Source of the DNA: Chrysopilus asiliformis
Taxonomy: Eukaryota; Arthropoda; Insecta; Diptera; Rhagionidae
Length of the DNA: 64,000 bases
NCBI GenBank assembly: GCA_964034945.1
Contig: OZ035961.1
Span: 70,171,931 to 70,235,930 of the forward strand
Direction of reading: 5' to 3'
Shown: positions 9,651-19,865 of the stretch, piece after piece
Numbering within the stretch: the first letter of the stretch is position 1
Layout of the letters: each line of letters starts with the position of its first letter
The notes under the pieces: model-generated
Database searches by the model: none
Seen by the model: the letters and a program-made list of their open reading frames with translations, nothing else
What the model was told of the DNA's origin: nothing
Made by a program: the position numbers and the translations under genes

Positions 9651-12143
9651 ATGATCCGGGATATACTCGATGCCGGGATCATTCGGAAAAGTTCGTCCGC
9701 GTATGCATCTCCCATTGTACTGGTAAAAAAATCAAGCGGTGAAGATAGATTTTGCGTGGATTACCGCGAATTGAACTCAGTCACGGTCAAAAAACCCTTT
9801 CAAATGCCAATCGTCGAGGAACAAATCGCTAAGTTGTCTGGTTACTGGTACTTCACAACGCTCGATATGATGTGCGGTTACCATCAGCTATCCGTGGAAG
9901 AATCTTCACGCAAATATACGGCTTTTGTAACGGACGACGGACATTTCGAGTACAACGTTCTCCCATTTGGATTGGTAAATGGACCAAGCGAATTTCAGAG
10001 GATCGCCAACGAACTGGTACAGAAAATGCCGCAAGGCGAAGTAATTTCGTATTTGGATGATTTTATCATCCCTAGTGTGACAACAGAGCAAGGACTGGAG
10101 CGACTTTCACGTTTCCTATCAGTGCTACGCGAGACGGGACTCACACTAAAACGAAGCAAGTGCACGTTTTTGGCGGAAGAGATAGCATTTCTGGGTCATC
10201 ACATCACGGCGTCCACGGTCAGGCCAGGCACGGCCAAGACAGATGCGATCCGGAACTACACTGCGCCAACGGATATTCATGGAGTCCGACGGTTTTTGGG
10301 GCTCACGGGTTTCTTCAGGAAATTCGTCCCCGATTATGGACTAATTTCAAAACCTCTCACGAATTTATTAAAAACGAAAAATGGTTCTATTTTCAAATGG
10401 ACTGAAGAGGAAGAAACAGCCTTCCAACGACTCAAGGAAAAGCTGTGCCACGAACCTCTCCTGGCCATCTACGATCCTGGCAGAGAACACGAGGTGCACA
10501 CCGACGCCAGTGCTGTTGGACTGGCTGGCATTTTGATGCAGCGACAGGACAACGTTCTTCATCCTGTCTTCTACTACAGCAGGCACTGCACGGAAGCGGA
10601 GCAGCGGTACAGTAGTCACGAACTGGAGGTTTTGGCTATCGTCGGAACCCTTGAACGTTTTCGCGTCTATTTATTAGGAAAACGTTTTACGATTGTCACG
10701 GATTGTTCGTCAATCACAACAACGAAAACTAAACGACCGCTGATCCCTCGAATCGCACGATGGTGGCTAAAGTTGGCCGAATACGATTTTGTTTTGGTTC
10801 ATCGATCTGCCGAGCGACTACGTCATGCTGATGCACTGAGTCGAGCGCCCTACGAAGAAGCCCGAGAACCTTCTGACGGCTCCAGTCTGGTTCTACGAGT
10901 AGACATCCACGAGCAAGATTGGATTGCGAGTCTCCAATACCAGGACCCCAAGTTATTGGAGATACGATCCGTACTAATGGGACTAATCAAACACGATCAG
11001 ACGAGACAACTAAAACGCGAATACGAAATCAAAGAGGGTCGATTGTATCGTCGTCTGGGAGAAAGGACAGCATTGGTAATTCCGTCAGCGACCCGATGGC
11101 GAATACTTAAACTCTGTCATGATGATGTAGGACACGTCGGCGTTGAAAACACTCTGGAGCGCATCCAACGACATTTTTGGTTTCCCAGAATGCGTAATTA
11201 CGTGAAGTCTTACCTCAACGCATGCGTCGATTGCTGTTTCAATAAGCGGACGTCAGGACAGACGGAGGGTCGACTCTACGCCGAAGAAATCGTTCCGATT
11301 CCCTTCAGAACATTACACCTGGACCATCTGGGACCTTTTCGACGAAGCAAGCAAGGGTTTGTGCATGTATTGGCGATCACCGACTCCTACACTCGATATA
11401 CCATACTGCGAGCTGTGCGATCCACGAAAACACAACCCGTCCTAACAGCTTTAGTGGAGCTAACCTCATTCTTCGGACTTCCCAAGCGCGTGATCACTGA
11501 TCGAGGTACGGCTTTTACCTCTCGCTCGTTCGAAGATTTTTGTCAGAAATTCGAGATACAACACACGAAGGTGGCGACGAGAACTCCGCGCGCTAACGGG
11601 ATCGTAGAACGAGTTAACCAAACGATCTTAACTTTCTTGCGAACTTCTGTTCAGGACGATGGTGATTGGGATGTTAATCTACCGAGGTTGCAGTGGACAC
11701 TCAACACCCAACGAAATTCAACTGGATTTAGCCCAAATCAACTCGTCTTCGATTTTCAACTACGTGACGTCACCGAAAATCATTTAGTTCAGGCGGTACA
11801 ATCTGACGACTATGTGCTGCCCACGATAGACCAACGCAGAACGATGGCGAACGAGAATATCGAAGCTTGTCGAGTAAAGTGGAAGGAACGTTTTGATCGA
11901 CATCACCGAATTCCCCGAACATACGAACCAGGAGACTTAGTCGTACTGGAACACGTTGCACCAGCTACTGGAGACTCCCGAAAACTGGAACCTAAATACC
12001 GAGGTCCCTACGAGGTCACCCGAGTTTTGGGACATGACCGCTATGTTGTGACGAATCCGGAATTCCGATCTAGCGGACGTCGATTTACTTCCATTTACGA
12101 GGCAGGCAAAATGCGACCATGGTGCAGTCTTTCCCCGAGCTGA
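9651..12143 (+). CDS. pol: Gypsy Pol: reverse transcriptase, RNase H, integrase
   Basis: An intact 830-codon frame. Reverse transcriptase has its catalytic YLDD near residue 133. RNase H starts near HTDASAVG, about residue 282. Integrase has an HHCC zinc module near 490-530, then a catalytic triad with D near 557, D in ITDRGTAF near 617 and E in GIVERVNQ, with 35 residues between the last two (DD35E). A C-terminal GPY/F-like module (KYRGPYEVTRVL) follows. The open frame actually extends upstream to 9561, overlapping gag-pro in the +1 register, so expression would need frameshifting, or the junction carries a one-base change. The ATG at 9651 is only the first methionine and need not be the true start. 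Confidence 0.95.
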   Translation: MIRDILDAGIIRKSSSAYASPIVLVKKSSGEDRFCVDYRELNSVTVKKPFQMPIVEEQIAKLSGYWYFTTLDMMCGYHQLSVEESSRKYTAFVTDDGHFEYNVLPFGLVNGPSEFQRIANELVQKMPQGEVISYLDDFIIPSVTTEQGLERLSRFLSVLRETGLTLKRSKCTFLAEEIAFLGHHITASTVRPGTAKTDAIRNYTAPTDIHGVRRFLGLTGFFRKFVPDYGLISKPLTNLLKTKNGSIFKWTEEEETAFQRLKEKLCHEPLLAIYDPGREHEVHTDASAVGLAGILMQRQDNVLHPVFYYSRHCTEAEQRYSSHELEVLAIVGTLERFRVYLLGKRFTIVTDCSSITTTKTKRPLIPRIARWWLKLAEYDFVLVHRSAERLRHADALSRAPYEEAREPSDGSSLVLRVDIHEQDWIASLQYQDPKLLEIRSVLMGLIKHDQTRQLKREYEIKEGRLYRRLGERTALVIPSATRWRILKLCHDDVGHVGVENTLERIQRHFWFPRMRNYVKSYLNACVDCCFNKRTSGQTEGRLYAEEIVPIPFRTLHLDHLGPFRRSKQGFVHVLAITDSYTRYTILRAVRSTKTQPVLTALVELTSFFGLPKRVITDRGTAFTSRSFEDFCQKFEIQHTKVATRTPRANGIVERVNQTILTFLRTSVQDDGDWDVNLPRLQWTLNTQRNSTGFSPNQLVFDFQLRDVTENHLVQAVQSDDYVLPTIDQRRTMANENIEACRVKWKERFDRHHRIPRTYEPGDLVVLEHVAPATGDSRKLEPKYRGPYEVTRVLGHDRYVVTNPEFRSSGRRFTSIYEAGKMRPWCSLSPS

Positions 12144-12220
12144 ATGACGCTGAAGAGGACGAGGACAACGAGGACGAGGTCTTGTTCGTCGAGGCGACGA
12201 ACAGTCAGGAGTGGCCGAAC

Positions 12221-12413
12221 TGCCACGCGTCTGACAGGACGGTTTCTGATTGAAAAGAAAAAGAGAGAGTCTGGCAAGGCCAACGAGTAGTTGAGTTTGG
12301 ATATAAGATGGCGGACAAAAGGTTGGACGTGTCGTGCAAATAAATGAATTCTTAAACCAACTAAAGCCGTTTTTCTTTTGAACTTAATTTTATAACGTAG
12401 AGTCATCGTGACA
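12221..12413 (+). repeat. 3' LTR of the Gypsy element
   Basis: 193 bp, from TGCCACGCGTCTGAC to CATCGTGACA. It contains AATAAATGAATTC, a likely polyadenylation signal region. It is the uninterrupted reference used to define the insertion in the 5' LTR. Confidence 0.93.
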
Positions 12414-12521
12414 CCATTAAGCAGAAATACAATTGGCCCAATATTTACGACGACAGATTACAGCTACAAAGTTGTCCTCCACATACAATTCCGCACACTT
12501 TGTTGTTCTAAGCGTCATTTT

Positions 12522-13147
12522 TTATACCCGTATGGTGAAACCAAAGGGTATATTAGATTTGCCTTACCGTTTGTAACGCCAAGATCCCGTTACCACACAC
12601 AAAAATGAATTACACCAGTGTATTTAGAATGAAAAGAATAATTAATTTTTGCATGTCCGTCCGTCCATCCGTCTGTCCGTCAGTCTGTCCGTCTGTGGCG
12701 CGGATTGCGGGTGCACGGATTGAGCTACAGACTTGAAATTTTGCGCAGATCCGTTTTTCGTAAAATGCGAGACTGGCCCGTTTGCGCGTACTATTCTTAA
12801 AAAGTTAAGTTGCGGTTAGCCCACTTAAACCGTAAAAAATCTGGAACTTAAATAATTTAAGCTGTACATAAGTTGCTAAGTTTCGTTGGTGCAAACACCA
12901 CTTGCGAATATCTCAAAAACGGTGCATATTATCAAAAAAGTGCGAGAACAAAAGTTATTTAGGATATGATTCTACATAAAACTTCCATACATCTAAATCC
13001 TACTGGAATAAATTTTAAAAAATCTTATTGGAAAGTTTGACTTTAAAGTGGAATTTTGGTACAACTGTTCGAATTTTGATACGAATATCACCATACGGGT
13101 TTTCAATAATAGCCAGATTGACCATTATAGCTTTTGTTATGTTTTTC
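12522..13147 (+). repeat. Repeat family B, copy 2
   Basis: A complete-looking unit from TATACCCGTATGGTGAAACC to the hairpin and TTTTGTTATGTTT end. A repeat C block (12776-12901) replaces the GGGGGTACCCCC region found in other copies. Confidence 0.8.
12776..12901 (+). repeat. Repeat C, copy 2
   Basis: Homologous to 796-910 with scattered mismatches. It sits within a repeat B copy. Confidence 0.6.
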
Positions 13148-13252
13148 ATTTGATTTTGACAATGGGACGGTAAGCCACATATAACGCTTTTCATAGGAAT
13201 GTGAATGTAGCCAACACAGCATACGAACTATATTTCCTAATACTTTCTTTAA

Positions 13253-13738
13253 AGCAGGGTTTAGACGAGACAAGTAACTTGCGGCAAGTAGACGTAAATA
13301 CACGCGATTTGACCTAGTGTGCGACGCTCGCATATGTGTGAGAATACTTGCCGCTCTCTCGAAAATAATAGAAAGCCATTCTATTTTTGTGGCAAGTAAA
13401 ACCAATACAAGAACATGGAACCGCGTACAAATGAAGTGGTTTTATGTGTGTGTGTTTCGGTTCATTTTATATTTGCTGCTTTGCCAGAAAACGTCGTAAC
13501 ATTTTAAGGAAAAAACGACACGGATATAAAAAACTCGTCGGCAACAAACAGTTTCAGGTCGAAATTCGCAAATTTTTCCACAAAAAAGAGTCGTGATATT
13601 TTTTCTCAGAAAATTTTAGGTTATGTTTTCCTTCGGCTGTCATTCTACTTGAAATGATTTACTTGAAACGTGTAAACTAAGCAAACTACTTGCCTCTCTT
13701 TACTTGCCGCAAGTTACTTGCTGTGTATAAACCCTGCT
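13253..13738. mobile_element. Harbinger-like MITE, family V2 copy 1 (486 bp)
   Basis: Ends AGCAGGGTTTA and AAACCCTGCT, each followed inward by a shared CAAGTAACTTGCGGCAAGTA segment, with TAA duplications at 13250-13252 and 13739-13741. A related copy at 54639-55682 carries a mariner. A TWA duplication is the PIF/Harbinger signature. Non-coding. Confidence 0.85.
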
Positions 13739-13945
13739 TAAGTGACGAAATTTAAAGTTTATGACCTCCGCATAAGGTTTCATTTTGAATTAACCATGAA
13801 ATTTTGTTGACCGACAAAAGTTAAACTCAATTCAACTTCTTACGACGACAAAGTTGTTCGGATTTATTGTACACAGAAGTATTGCGTACTATGAGTATAA
13901 AATCTAAAATGTCGCCGTAAATTTTATGTCGGGCCAATTGTATTC
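13739..13945. other. Repeat-like spacer
   Basis: The end of this segment is an inverted, diverged match to 12423-12460 (shared AATACAATTGGCCC), so both may belong to one older element into which the LINE inserted. The boundaries are unclear. Confidence 0.35.
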
Positions 13946-13957
13946 CGGCCTTTAGGT

Positions 13958-14299
13958 CTTCTATCAAAACGGACATTCAATCTCAACCAAAAGTCTTTTA
14001 AGAATGAAAACATACATTTAGTAGATAACGATATTACTGACCACAGGATGATTTACGTAGATATTAAAAGAGAGCAGTTACAAAAAAAGAAAATGACAAC
14101 TATGATTAAATCTACGTTAAATAAGGAAAATTTCAAAAAAGATGTAGACATTATGCTAAAAGATGTACACATAACTAATATAGAGCAATTAATAACAATT
14201 ATAAAAGACAGCAAGAACAGTAATACGACTCATTACAAAACAAAACACAGAGGGGACAACGACTGGTGGACTACAGAAATATCAAAAAAAAAATCGTAG
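13958..14299 (+). pseudogene. LINE endonuclease C-terminus and linker, frameshifted
   Basis: An open frame carrying the end of the apurinic-like endonuclease domain (TDHRMIYVDI) and a Lys-rich linker ending DWWTTEISKKKS before a stop. The stop follows a run of A at 14282-14292. The downstream RT frame continues the same protein in another register, so a one-base length change in the A-run is the likely break. Confidence 0.75.
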
Positions 14300-14321
14300 A
14301 AAAAACAAATTATACAGATTA

Positions 14322-16223
14322 ATGAAAAATAATCAACAAAATAATGAATTTAAAAGTCAATATAAACGAATAAAAAACGAGACTACAAAGCTAATTAGAG
14401 CAACTAAGAAAAAGTATTACGAAAATAAAATTAAAGACATTGGATCAGACGGTAGAAAGCTTTGGCAAGTAATAAAACAAACCTTACGGACAAATGATAG
14501 TGAAAAGGCCGATATTAAGGAAATAAATACAGGGACTTACAATACAACGGACAAAAAAATTATATCTGATACATTAAATAAACATTTCAATGAAGTAGGA
14601 AAAGGACTAGTTACCAACTTGACAAGTAAAACAACATATAAGGCTTTTATTAATCACAGGGTAAAGAAATCAATCTACTTAAGACCAGTTTCAGAAATGG
14701 AAATCATTAAGATAATTGAAAACTCAAAAAGTGGAAGTGCTCCAGGAGAGGACAACATTACAAACGATGACATAAAATTACTAAAATACTCGATAGCAAA
14801 GAAAATTGCTGACTTAATTAATAACATGTTTGACTCTGGGAAATTTCCAAATATTTTAAAACTCGGACAAATTATTCCTATTTTTAAAGATGAAGATGCG
14901 ACCAAACCAGAAAACTATAGACCGATATCATTATTAAATAGTTTGGGTAAAATATTTGAAAAAACTATATACAATAGGATCTACGGCTTTTTGCTTCAAA
15001 ACAATGTATTTGACAGAAGGCAATATGGTTTTCAAAAAAGTAGTAGTACAGAAGCAGCTACAATTGACGCCATTGAAAGCATCACTGATGAGTTGGACAA
15101 AGGAAATTACGTTGCAGGGATTTTCATTGACTTAAGAAAGGCATTTGACACAGTCAACCACGAACTTCTATTAGAATTTCTTGATCAAGTAGGAATAAGA
15201 GGTTTGGCCAATGACCTAATTAAAGACTATTTAACAAAAAGACGAAGTTGGGTAAAAATTAAGACAATAAAAAGTGATACATTGGAAGTGGACACAGGTG
15301 TACCTCAAGGATCTATCTTAGGACCATTATTATACTTAATATATATAAATAATTTGCAAAATTGTAACATTAAAAATTATATTGTCTTTGCGGACGACAC
15401 ATTATTACTCTTCCACGGCAGCACAAAAGAAGAACTGGACCTAAAAATACAAGAAGGGATAAAAAATTTTACAGATTGGACTTATTACAATAAATTGACT
15501 ATTAACAAAAAAAAGACGCAATACCTTTTATTCAGACAAAAAAATAAAAAGGATATTGACTTAAAAATTAACATCGAAGGAGAACAAATTATTCGAGCTA
15601 CGGCGGTAAATTACTTGGGCTTATATATTGACGAAAAACTAAACTGGACAACACATATAAAGCATCTTAGAAAAAAGCTAGCACCACTTATAGGAGTGCT
15701 AAAAAGATATAAAAATTTTGGACTTAAGGTAAAAAACGTAATTTACAATAGTTATATACTGGCTAAAATTAGATATAACTTAACAATATATGGACAATGC
15801 TCTAAACACTTATTGCTTGATGTCAATCGTTTAATGTCCAAAGCATTAAAAAATATATTTCGAATTAATAAACTTACACCGACCAATGAAGTTTTCACAT
15901 CCACCAATAACATGCAAATCCATCACATATTGAGACAACATAGAACTATCTCTATATTCAACATTTTAAAACACAAAAATAGACAGCAATTGTACACTAT
16001 TGAGAGATCTGACAGCCATGACCACAACACAAGACACCAAAATTTATTAAAAATCATCCCATCCCGTACGCACAAAAAACATAAAGGGATTGTCAACAAT
16101 GCAATACGAGAATATAATAAATTACCGGACGAATTAAAACAAACCAAAAATAAGGAAATATTCAAGAGAAAAGTAAAAAAATTCTTTATGGCCAATGAGT
16201 TTATCCATGATAGAAATATTTAA
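14322..16223 (+). CDS. LINE reverse transcriptase ORF
   Basis: An open frame of 633 codons. The RT fingers and palm contain QIIPIFKDEDATKPENYRPI near residue 190, FIDLRKAFDTVNH near 270, TGVPQGSILGPLLYLIYIN near 330 and the catalytic FADDTLLLF near 355. The thumb and a conserved C-terminal region follow. It would copy its RNA at a nicked chromosomal target. The true protein starts upstream in another frame, so the ATG at 14322 is just the first methionine after the frameshift. Codon use is strongly A-rich. Confidence 0.93.
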   Translation: MKNNQQNNEFKSQYKRIKNETTKLIRATKKKYYENKIKDIGSDGRKLWQVIKQTLRTNDSEKADIKEINTGTYNTTDKKIISDTLNKHFNEVGKGLVTNLTSKTTYKAFINHRVKKSIYLRPVSEMEIIKIIENSKSGSAPGEDNITNDDIKLLKYSIAKKIADLINNMFDSGKFPNILKLGQIIPIFKDEDATKPENYRPISLLNSLGKIFEKTIYNRIYGFLLQNNVFDRRQYGFQKSSSTEAATIDAIESITDELDKGNYVAGIFIDLRKAFDTVNHELLLEFLDQVGIRGLANDLIKDYLTKRRSWVKIKTIKSDTLEVDTGVPQGSILGPLLYLIYINNLQNCNIKNYIVFADDTLLLFHGSTKEELDLKIQEGIKNFTDWTYYNKLTINKKKTQYLLFRQKNKKDIDLKINIEGEQIIRATAVNYLGLYIDEKLNWTTHIKHLRKKLAPLIGVLKRYKNFGLKVKNVIYNSYILAKIRYNLTIYGQCSKHLLLDVNRLMSKALKNIFRINKLTPTNEVFTSTNNMQIHHILRQHRTISIFNILKHKNRQQLYTIERSDSHDHNTRHQNLLKIIPSRTHKKHKGIVNNAIREYNKLPDELKQTKNKEIFKRKVKKFFMANEFIHDRNI

Positions 16224-16631
16224 TATTTATTTTTATAATGTTTTCTTTTTTTTAACTTAAACCTTTAGATTGTATTTTAAAAGAAAAAAAAAAATTTTTT
16301 TTTCCTTCATGTTAGTATTATATTTTTTATTTATTTAATTATTGTAAAACTAAATTATTGATATATGTTGAATCTTTAAGAATTAGTTTATTTAAGAAAA
16401 TGTATTTATAGGAAAATAACCATTGATCCGATGCTTATACCAGCTACAAGCTGTCTGCATTCGGAAAAAAAAACAATATTTATCATACAAGGAAAAAAAA
16501 TATGACATGTAAATAAAATGTACAAAGAACAATTTAAGGTACAGTTGAGCGGCCCACATAGTGGGCATAACCTCAACGTCCCGAAGAGAGTTCGAACTTA
16601 AATAAATAAATAAAATATTAAAAAAAAAAAC

Positions 16632-16728
16632 GAACTCAATTTAATCCCCACTTTTTACTTGGCCAGTCATCGAGATAATTTTCCTTCGACCAAGCGAACG
16701 CGTCAAGTAAACAACAGAAAGCAAAAAA
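16632..16728. other. Short spacer after the LINE tail
   Basis: No feature is recognised. Confidence 0.4.
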
Positions 16729-17201
16729 CATAACAAAAGCTATAATTGCCAATCTGGCAATCATTGGAGACCCGTATGGTGATATTCGTATCAAAATTCG
16801 AACAGCTGTACCAAAATTTCACTTGGAAGTCAAACTTTCCAATAAGATTTTTTAAAATTTATTCCAATCGGATTTTGATGTATGGGACTTTTATGTAGAA
16901 TCATATCCTAAATAACTTTTGTTCTTGGACTTTTTTGATAAGATGCACCGTTTTTGAGATATTCACAAAAAACGATTTCGTTCGTATGGGGGGTACCCCC
17001 CTGATGGTCCATTTTTGCCCATTAACGAACTTAGCCTCGCATTTTACGAAAAACGGATCTGCGCAAAATTTCAAGTCTCTAGCTCAATCCGTGCGCCCGG
17101 AATCCGCGCCACAGACAGACGGACAGACAGACAGACAGACGGACGGACATGCAAAATTCAAATTTTTTTATCATTCTAAACACACTGGTGTAATTCATTT
17201 T
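16729..17201 (-). repeat. Repeat family B, copy 3 (inverted)
   Basis: It runs from AACATAACAAAAGCTATAATTG (hairpin end) through GGGGGTACCCCC near 16990 and the CAGACAGACGGAC microsatellite near 17110-17150. It stops at AATTCATTTTT without the usual distal end, so it is truncated. Confidence 0.8.
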
Positions 17202-17263
17202 TAAAAGCTTTTATTTAGCTCGCTATCTTGTCTGTTTGTTTGTCGGGGTCAAATCTTGCAATC

Positions 17264-19788
17264 AAAGGCCATAGAGGGATAAGGGAACAAAAAGTGCCCC
17301 CAGAGATAGAAGCTTGAAATTTTTTTCGTGAGTTGCCACCATTACAACAAATAATTTCCCAAAATTTCAGTCCAAAAAAACGAGTAGTTTTGGAGAAAAA
17401 AAATAAAATATGATTTTTTTGAAAAAATTCTAGCTCCGTAACGGGTTAACCGATTTGGATGAAACTTGTCGCAATTTTTTCGCTGAAAGTCATAGTTTTC
17501 AAAAAAAATTATAGCAAAAAAATTAAGTGTGAGGAACCGTTAGGAAAAAATATTTTTTGTTTTTAAAAAATCATAACGGTAACTTAACGGTTTTGCACCA
17601 CTTTTATTTTTTTCTCAAAAACTCCTTAATCCCTTACCTACAAAACAAAAAAAATTTCAGGGCAATCGGAGAGGTACTTCATATTAAAAAAAAATAAAAT
17701 GTGAAGGTAATCACATTATCATATGTGAAAGATGAATCAATTTGTGAACTAAATAATCCAGGAAAATTAGGATTTAACCTCTTAAAAAATCCTAGTTAAC
17801 TGGATTTTTGCACAGACCTTTATTTTGACATAACAAACAACGTCCCCAAAGTCCATTCCAAAATTGCGCCGGCGTCGTGCGTTATTCAAGGTCAAAGGTC
17901 CCGAAAATCAGTTTTTTACGTTTATCTCACTTTGTACGGGTTATACGTCTTTTTGAGGTTCAGATGAATTAATCACAATAAAATTCTCTACAAAAAAGGT
18001 TAAATACAATTTTCTTGTAGGACAAACAGTTTTCGAGATACAAGTCGTCAAACTATGCGTCGCACAGAGAAATTGCTGTTATTCAAGGCCAAAAGTCAAA
18101 AAAATCGTAAATATCTCGCTTTGTATAGCCTGTACGCATTTTTTGTGTTCAGATGAATTACTCCTCTGAAAATTCTCTACAAAAAAGGTTAAATAAAATT
18201 TTTTTGTAGGGCGAATAGTTTTCGAGATAGAGGTTGAGAAACTGTGAACTGTATATTCGTTTCCCCACCAGAATGCAAAACGTGTTTTTTTAGATGATTT
18301 CCCCATTAGGCCTAATAAATATTTTTCCACCTTCATTCATTTATTCTTCTTCTCCTGCTTCTTCTTGTTCTTGTTGCCCTTCATCTTCGATATAGGTATC
18401 ACCTTCACTTACATTTAATTTTAAGGCACCAATTAGATCGAGTTCATCATCGACATCGTTTAAATTGTCAAAGGATTCAGTGATATCATCACAAGAAGCA
18501 AGATTTAAACCTGATTGACCCCGACAAAAGCCACAAATGATGCAGCACGGTAATCCAATTTTTCTGCATCCACAATTGGAACCACCTTTTGTGCAGTTGC
18601 AAAAAACGGAATTCAGGAGTTCTTTCGGTGCTGCTGGAAGTAATGTTTTAACTGGCTGCAAGACATTGTTGTTAAATGGGATGGACATTTTTGAGAATAA
18701 ATGAATGAAGGTGGGAAAATATGGATTAGGCCTAATGGGGAAATCATCTAAAAAAACGCGCCTTGCATTCTACCTTAATGGCGGTGGGGAAACGAATATA
18801 CAGTTCACAGTTTCTCAACCTCTATCTCGAAAACTATTCGCCCTACAAAAAAATTTTATTTAACCTTTTTTGTAGAGAATTTTCAGAGGAGTAATTCATC
18901 TGAACACAAAAAATGCGTACAGGCTATACAAAGCGAGATATTTACGATTTTTTTGACTTTTGGCCTTGAATAACAGCAATTTCTCTGTGCGACGCATAGT
19001 TTGACGACTTGTATCTCGAAAACTGTTTGTCCTACAAGAAAATTGTATTTAACCTTTTTTGTAGAGAATTTTATTGTGATTAATTCATCTGAACCTCAAA
19101 AAGACGTATAACCCGTACAAAGTGAGATAAACGTAAAAAACTGATTTTCGGGACCTTTGACCTTGAATAACGCACGACGCCGGCGCAATTTTGGAATGGA
19201 CTTTGGGGACGTTGTTTGTTATGTCAAAATAAAGGTCTGTGCAAAAATCCAGTTAACTAGGATTTTTTAAGAGGTTAAATCCTAATTTTCCTGGATTATT
19301 TAGTTCACAAATTGATTCATCTTTCACATATGATAATGTGATTACCTTCACATTTTATTTTTTTTGAATATGAAGTACCTCTCCGATTGCCCTGAAATTT
19401 TTTTTGTTTTGTAGGTAAGGGATTAAGGAGTTTTTGAGAAAAAAATAAAAGTGGTGCAAAACCGTTAAGTTACCGTTATGATTTTTTAAAAACAAAAAAT
19501 ATTTTTTCCTAACGGTTCCTCACACTTAATTTTTTTGCTATAATTTTTTTTGAAAACTATGACTTTCAGCGAAAAAATTGCGACAAGTTTCATCCAAATC
19601 GGTTAACCCGTTACGGAGCTAGAATTTTTTCAAAAAAATCATATTTTATTTTTTTTCTCCAAAACTACTCGTTTTTTTGGACTGAAATTTTGGGAAATTA
19701 TTTGTTGTAATGGTGGCAACTCACGAAAAAAATTTCAAGCTTCTATCTCTGGGGGCACTTTTTGTTCCCTTATCCCTCTATGGCCTTT
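17264..19788. mobile_element. Large foldback element: about 1.08-kb inverted arms with an ORF in the loop
   Basis: The left arm, 17264 to about 18346, is repeated inverted as about 18694 to 19788, with high identity over the whole length and a few small indels. The loop of about 350 bp contains one ORF (18341-18688, minus) that fits it almost exactly, with its stop codon at the arm edge. Such structures occur in foldback transposons and inverted-duplicated elements; an assembly or amplification artefact must be considered. No target-site duplication was found. Confidence 0.8.
18341..18688 (-). CDS. Cys-rich protein in the loop of the palindrome (115 aa)
   Basis: The ATG at 18688 opens a 115-residue frame. 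Residues 25-60 form a dense cysteine cluster (NSVFCNCTKGG, NCGCRKIGLPCC, IICGFCRG), spaced like the short C-terminal Cys clusters seen in many repeated arthropod proteins and loosely like CXC domains. The rest is strongly acidic (DDELDLIG, then a run of E and Q). The acidic tail and zinc-binding type cluster suggest a nuclear or DNA-binding role, but this is inference. It may be the C-terminal piece of a larger transposon-borne protein. Family unknown. Confidence 0.55.
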   Translation of the reverse strand: MSIPFNNNVLQPVKTLLPAAPKELLNSVFCNCTKGGSNCGCRKIGLPCCIICGFCRGQSGLNLASCDDITESFDNLNDVDDELDLIGALKLNVSEGDTYIEDEGQQEQEEAGEEE

Positions 19789-19865
19789 TGACCCACTTCC
19801 ACTTGTCCGATTGACTTGAAATTTTGCACACTTATATAAGTCCGATGACAATACAATGTTTTCAC

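Larger units (their letters stand above)
6386..12413 (+). mobile_element. Ty3/Gypsy LTR retrotransposon, nearly complete
   Basis: It is flanked by a 4-bp target duplication CCAT (6382-6385 and 12414-12417). LTRs begin TGTCA or TGCCA and end TGACA. The 3' LTR is 193 bp. The 5' LTR spans 6386-7741, and after removing a 1155-bp insertion and its 8-bp duplication it is also exactly 193 bp. Between the LTRs lie a gag-pro frame and a pol frame in the order RT, RNase H, integrase, which is Ty3/Gypsy order. No envelope ORF is present. The near-identical LTRs point to a fairly recent insertion. Gag has an in-frame stop, so this copy is probably not autonomous. Confidence 0.95.
13946..16631 (+). mobile_element. 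5'-truncated non-LTR retrotransposon (LINE)
   Basis: It begins inside the endonuclease domain (the in-frame NDITDHRMIY just before 14060 is the terminal SDH-type motif of APE endonucleases). It continues through a complete reverse transcriptase and ends in a 3' UTR with an AAATAAATAAATAAA stretch and A-rich tail. 5' truncation is typical of target-primed reverse transcription. No clear target-site duplication was found. The C-terminal region (HNTRHQNLLKI, then YNKLPDELK and FKRKVKKF) is like CR1/L2/Daphne-group elements; the clade is not certain. Confidence 0.9.

Noticed and set aside
12144..12220. Acidic stretch after Pol as a possible envelope start
   Set aside because: Only about 75 bp remain before the 3' LTR; no signal peptide or membrane segment. 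A short purine-rich tract is there instead.
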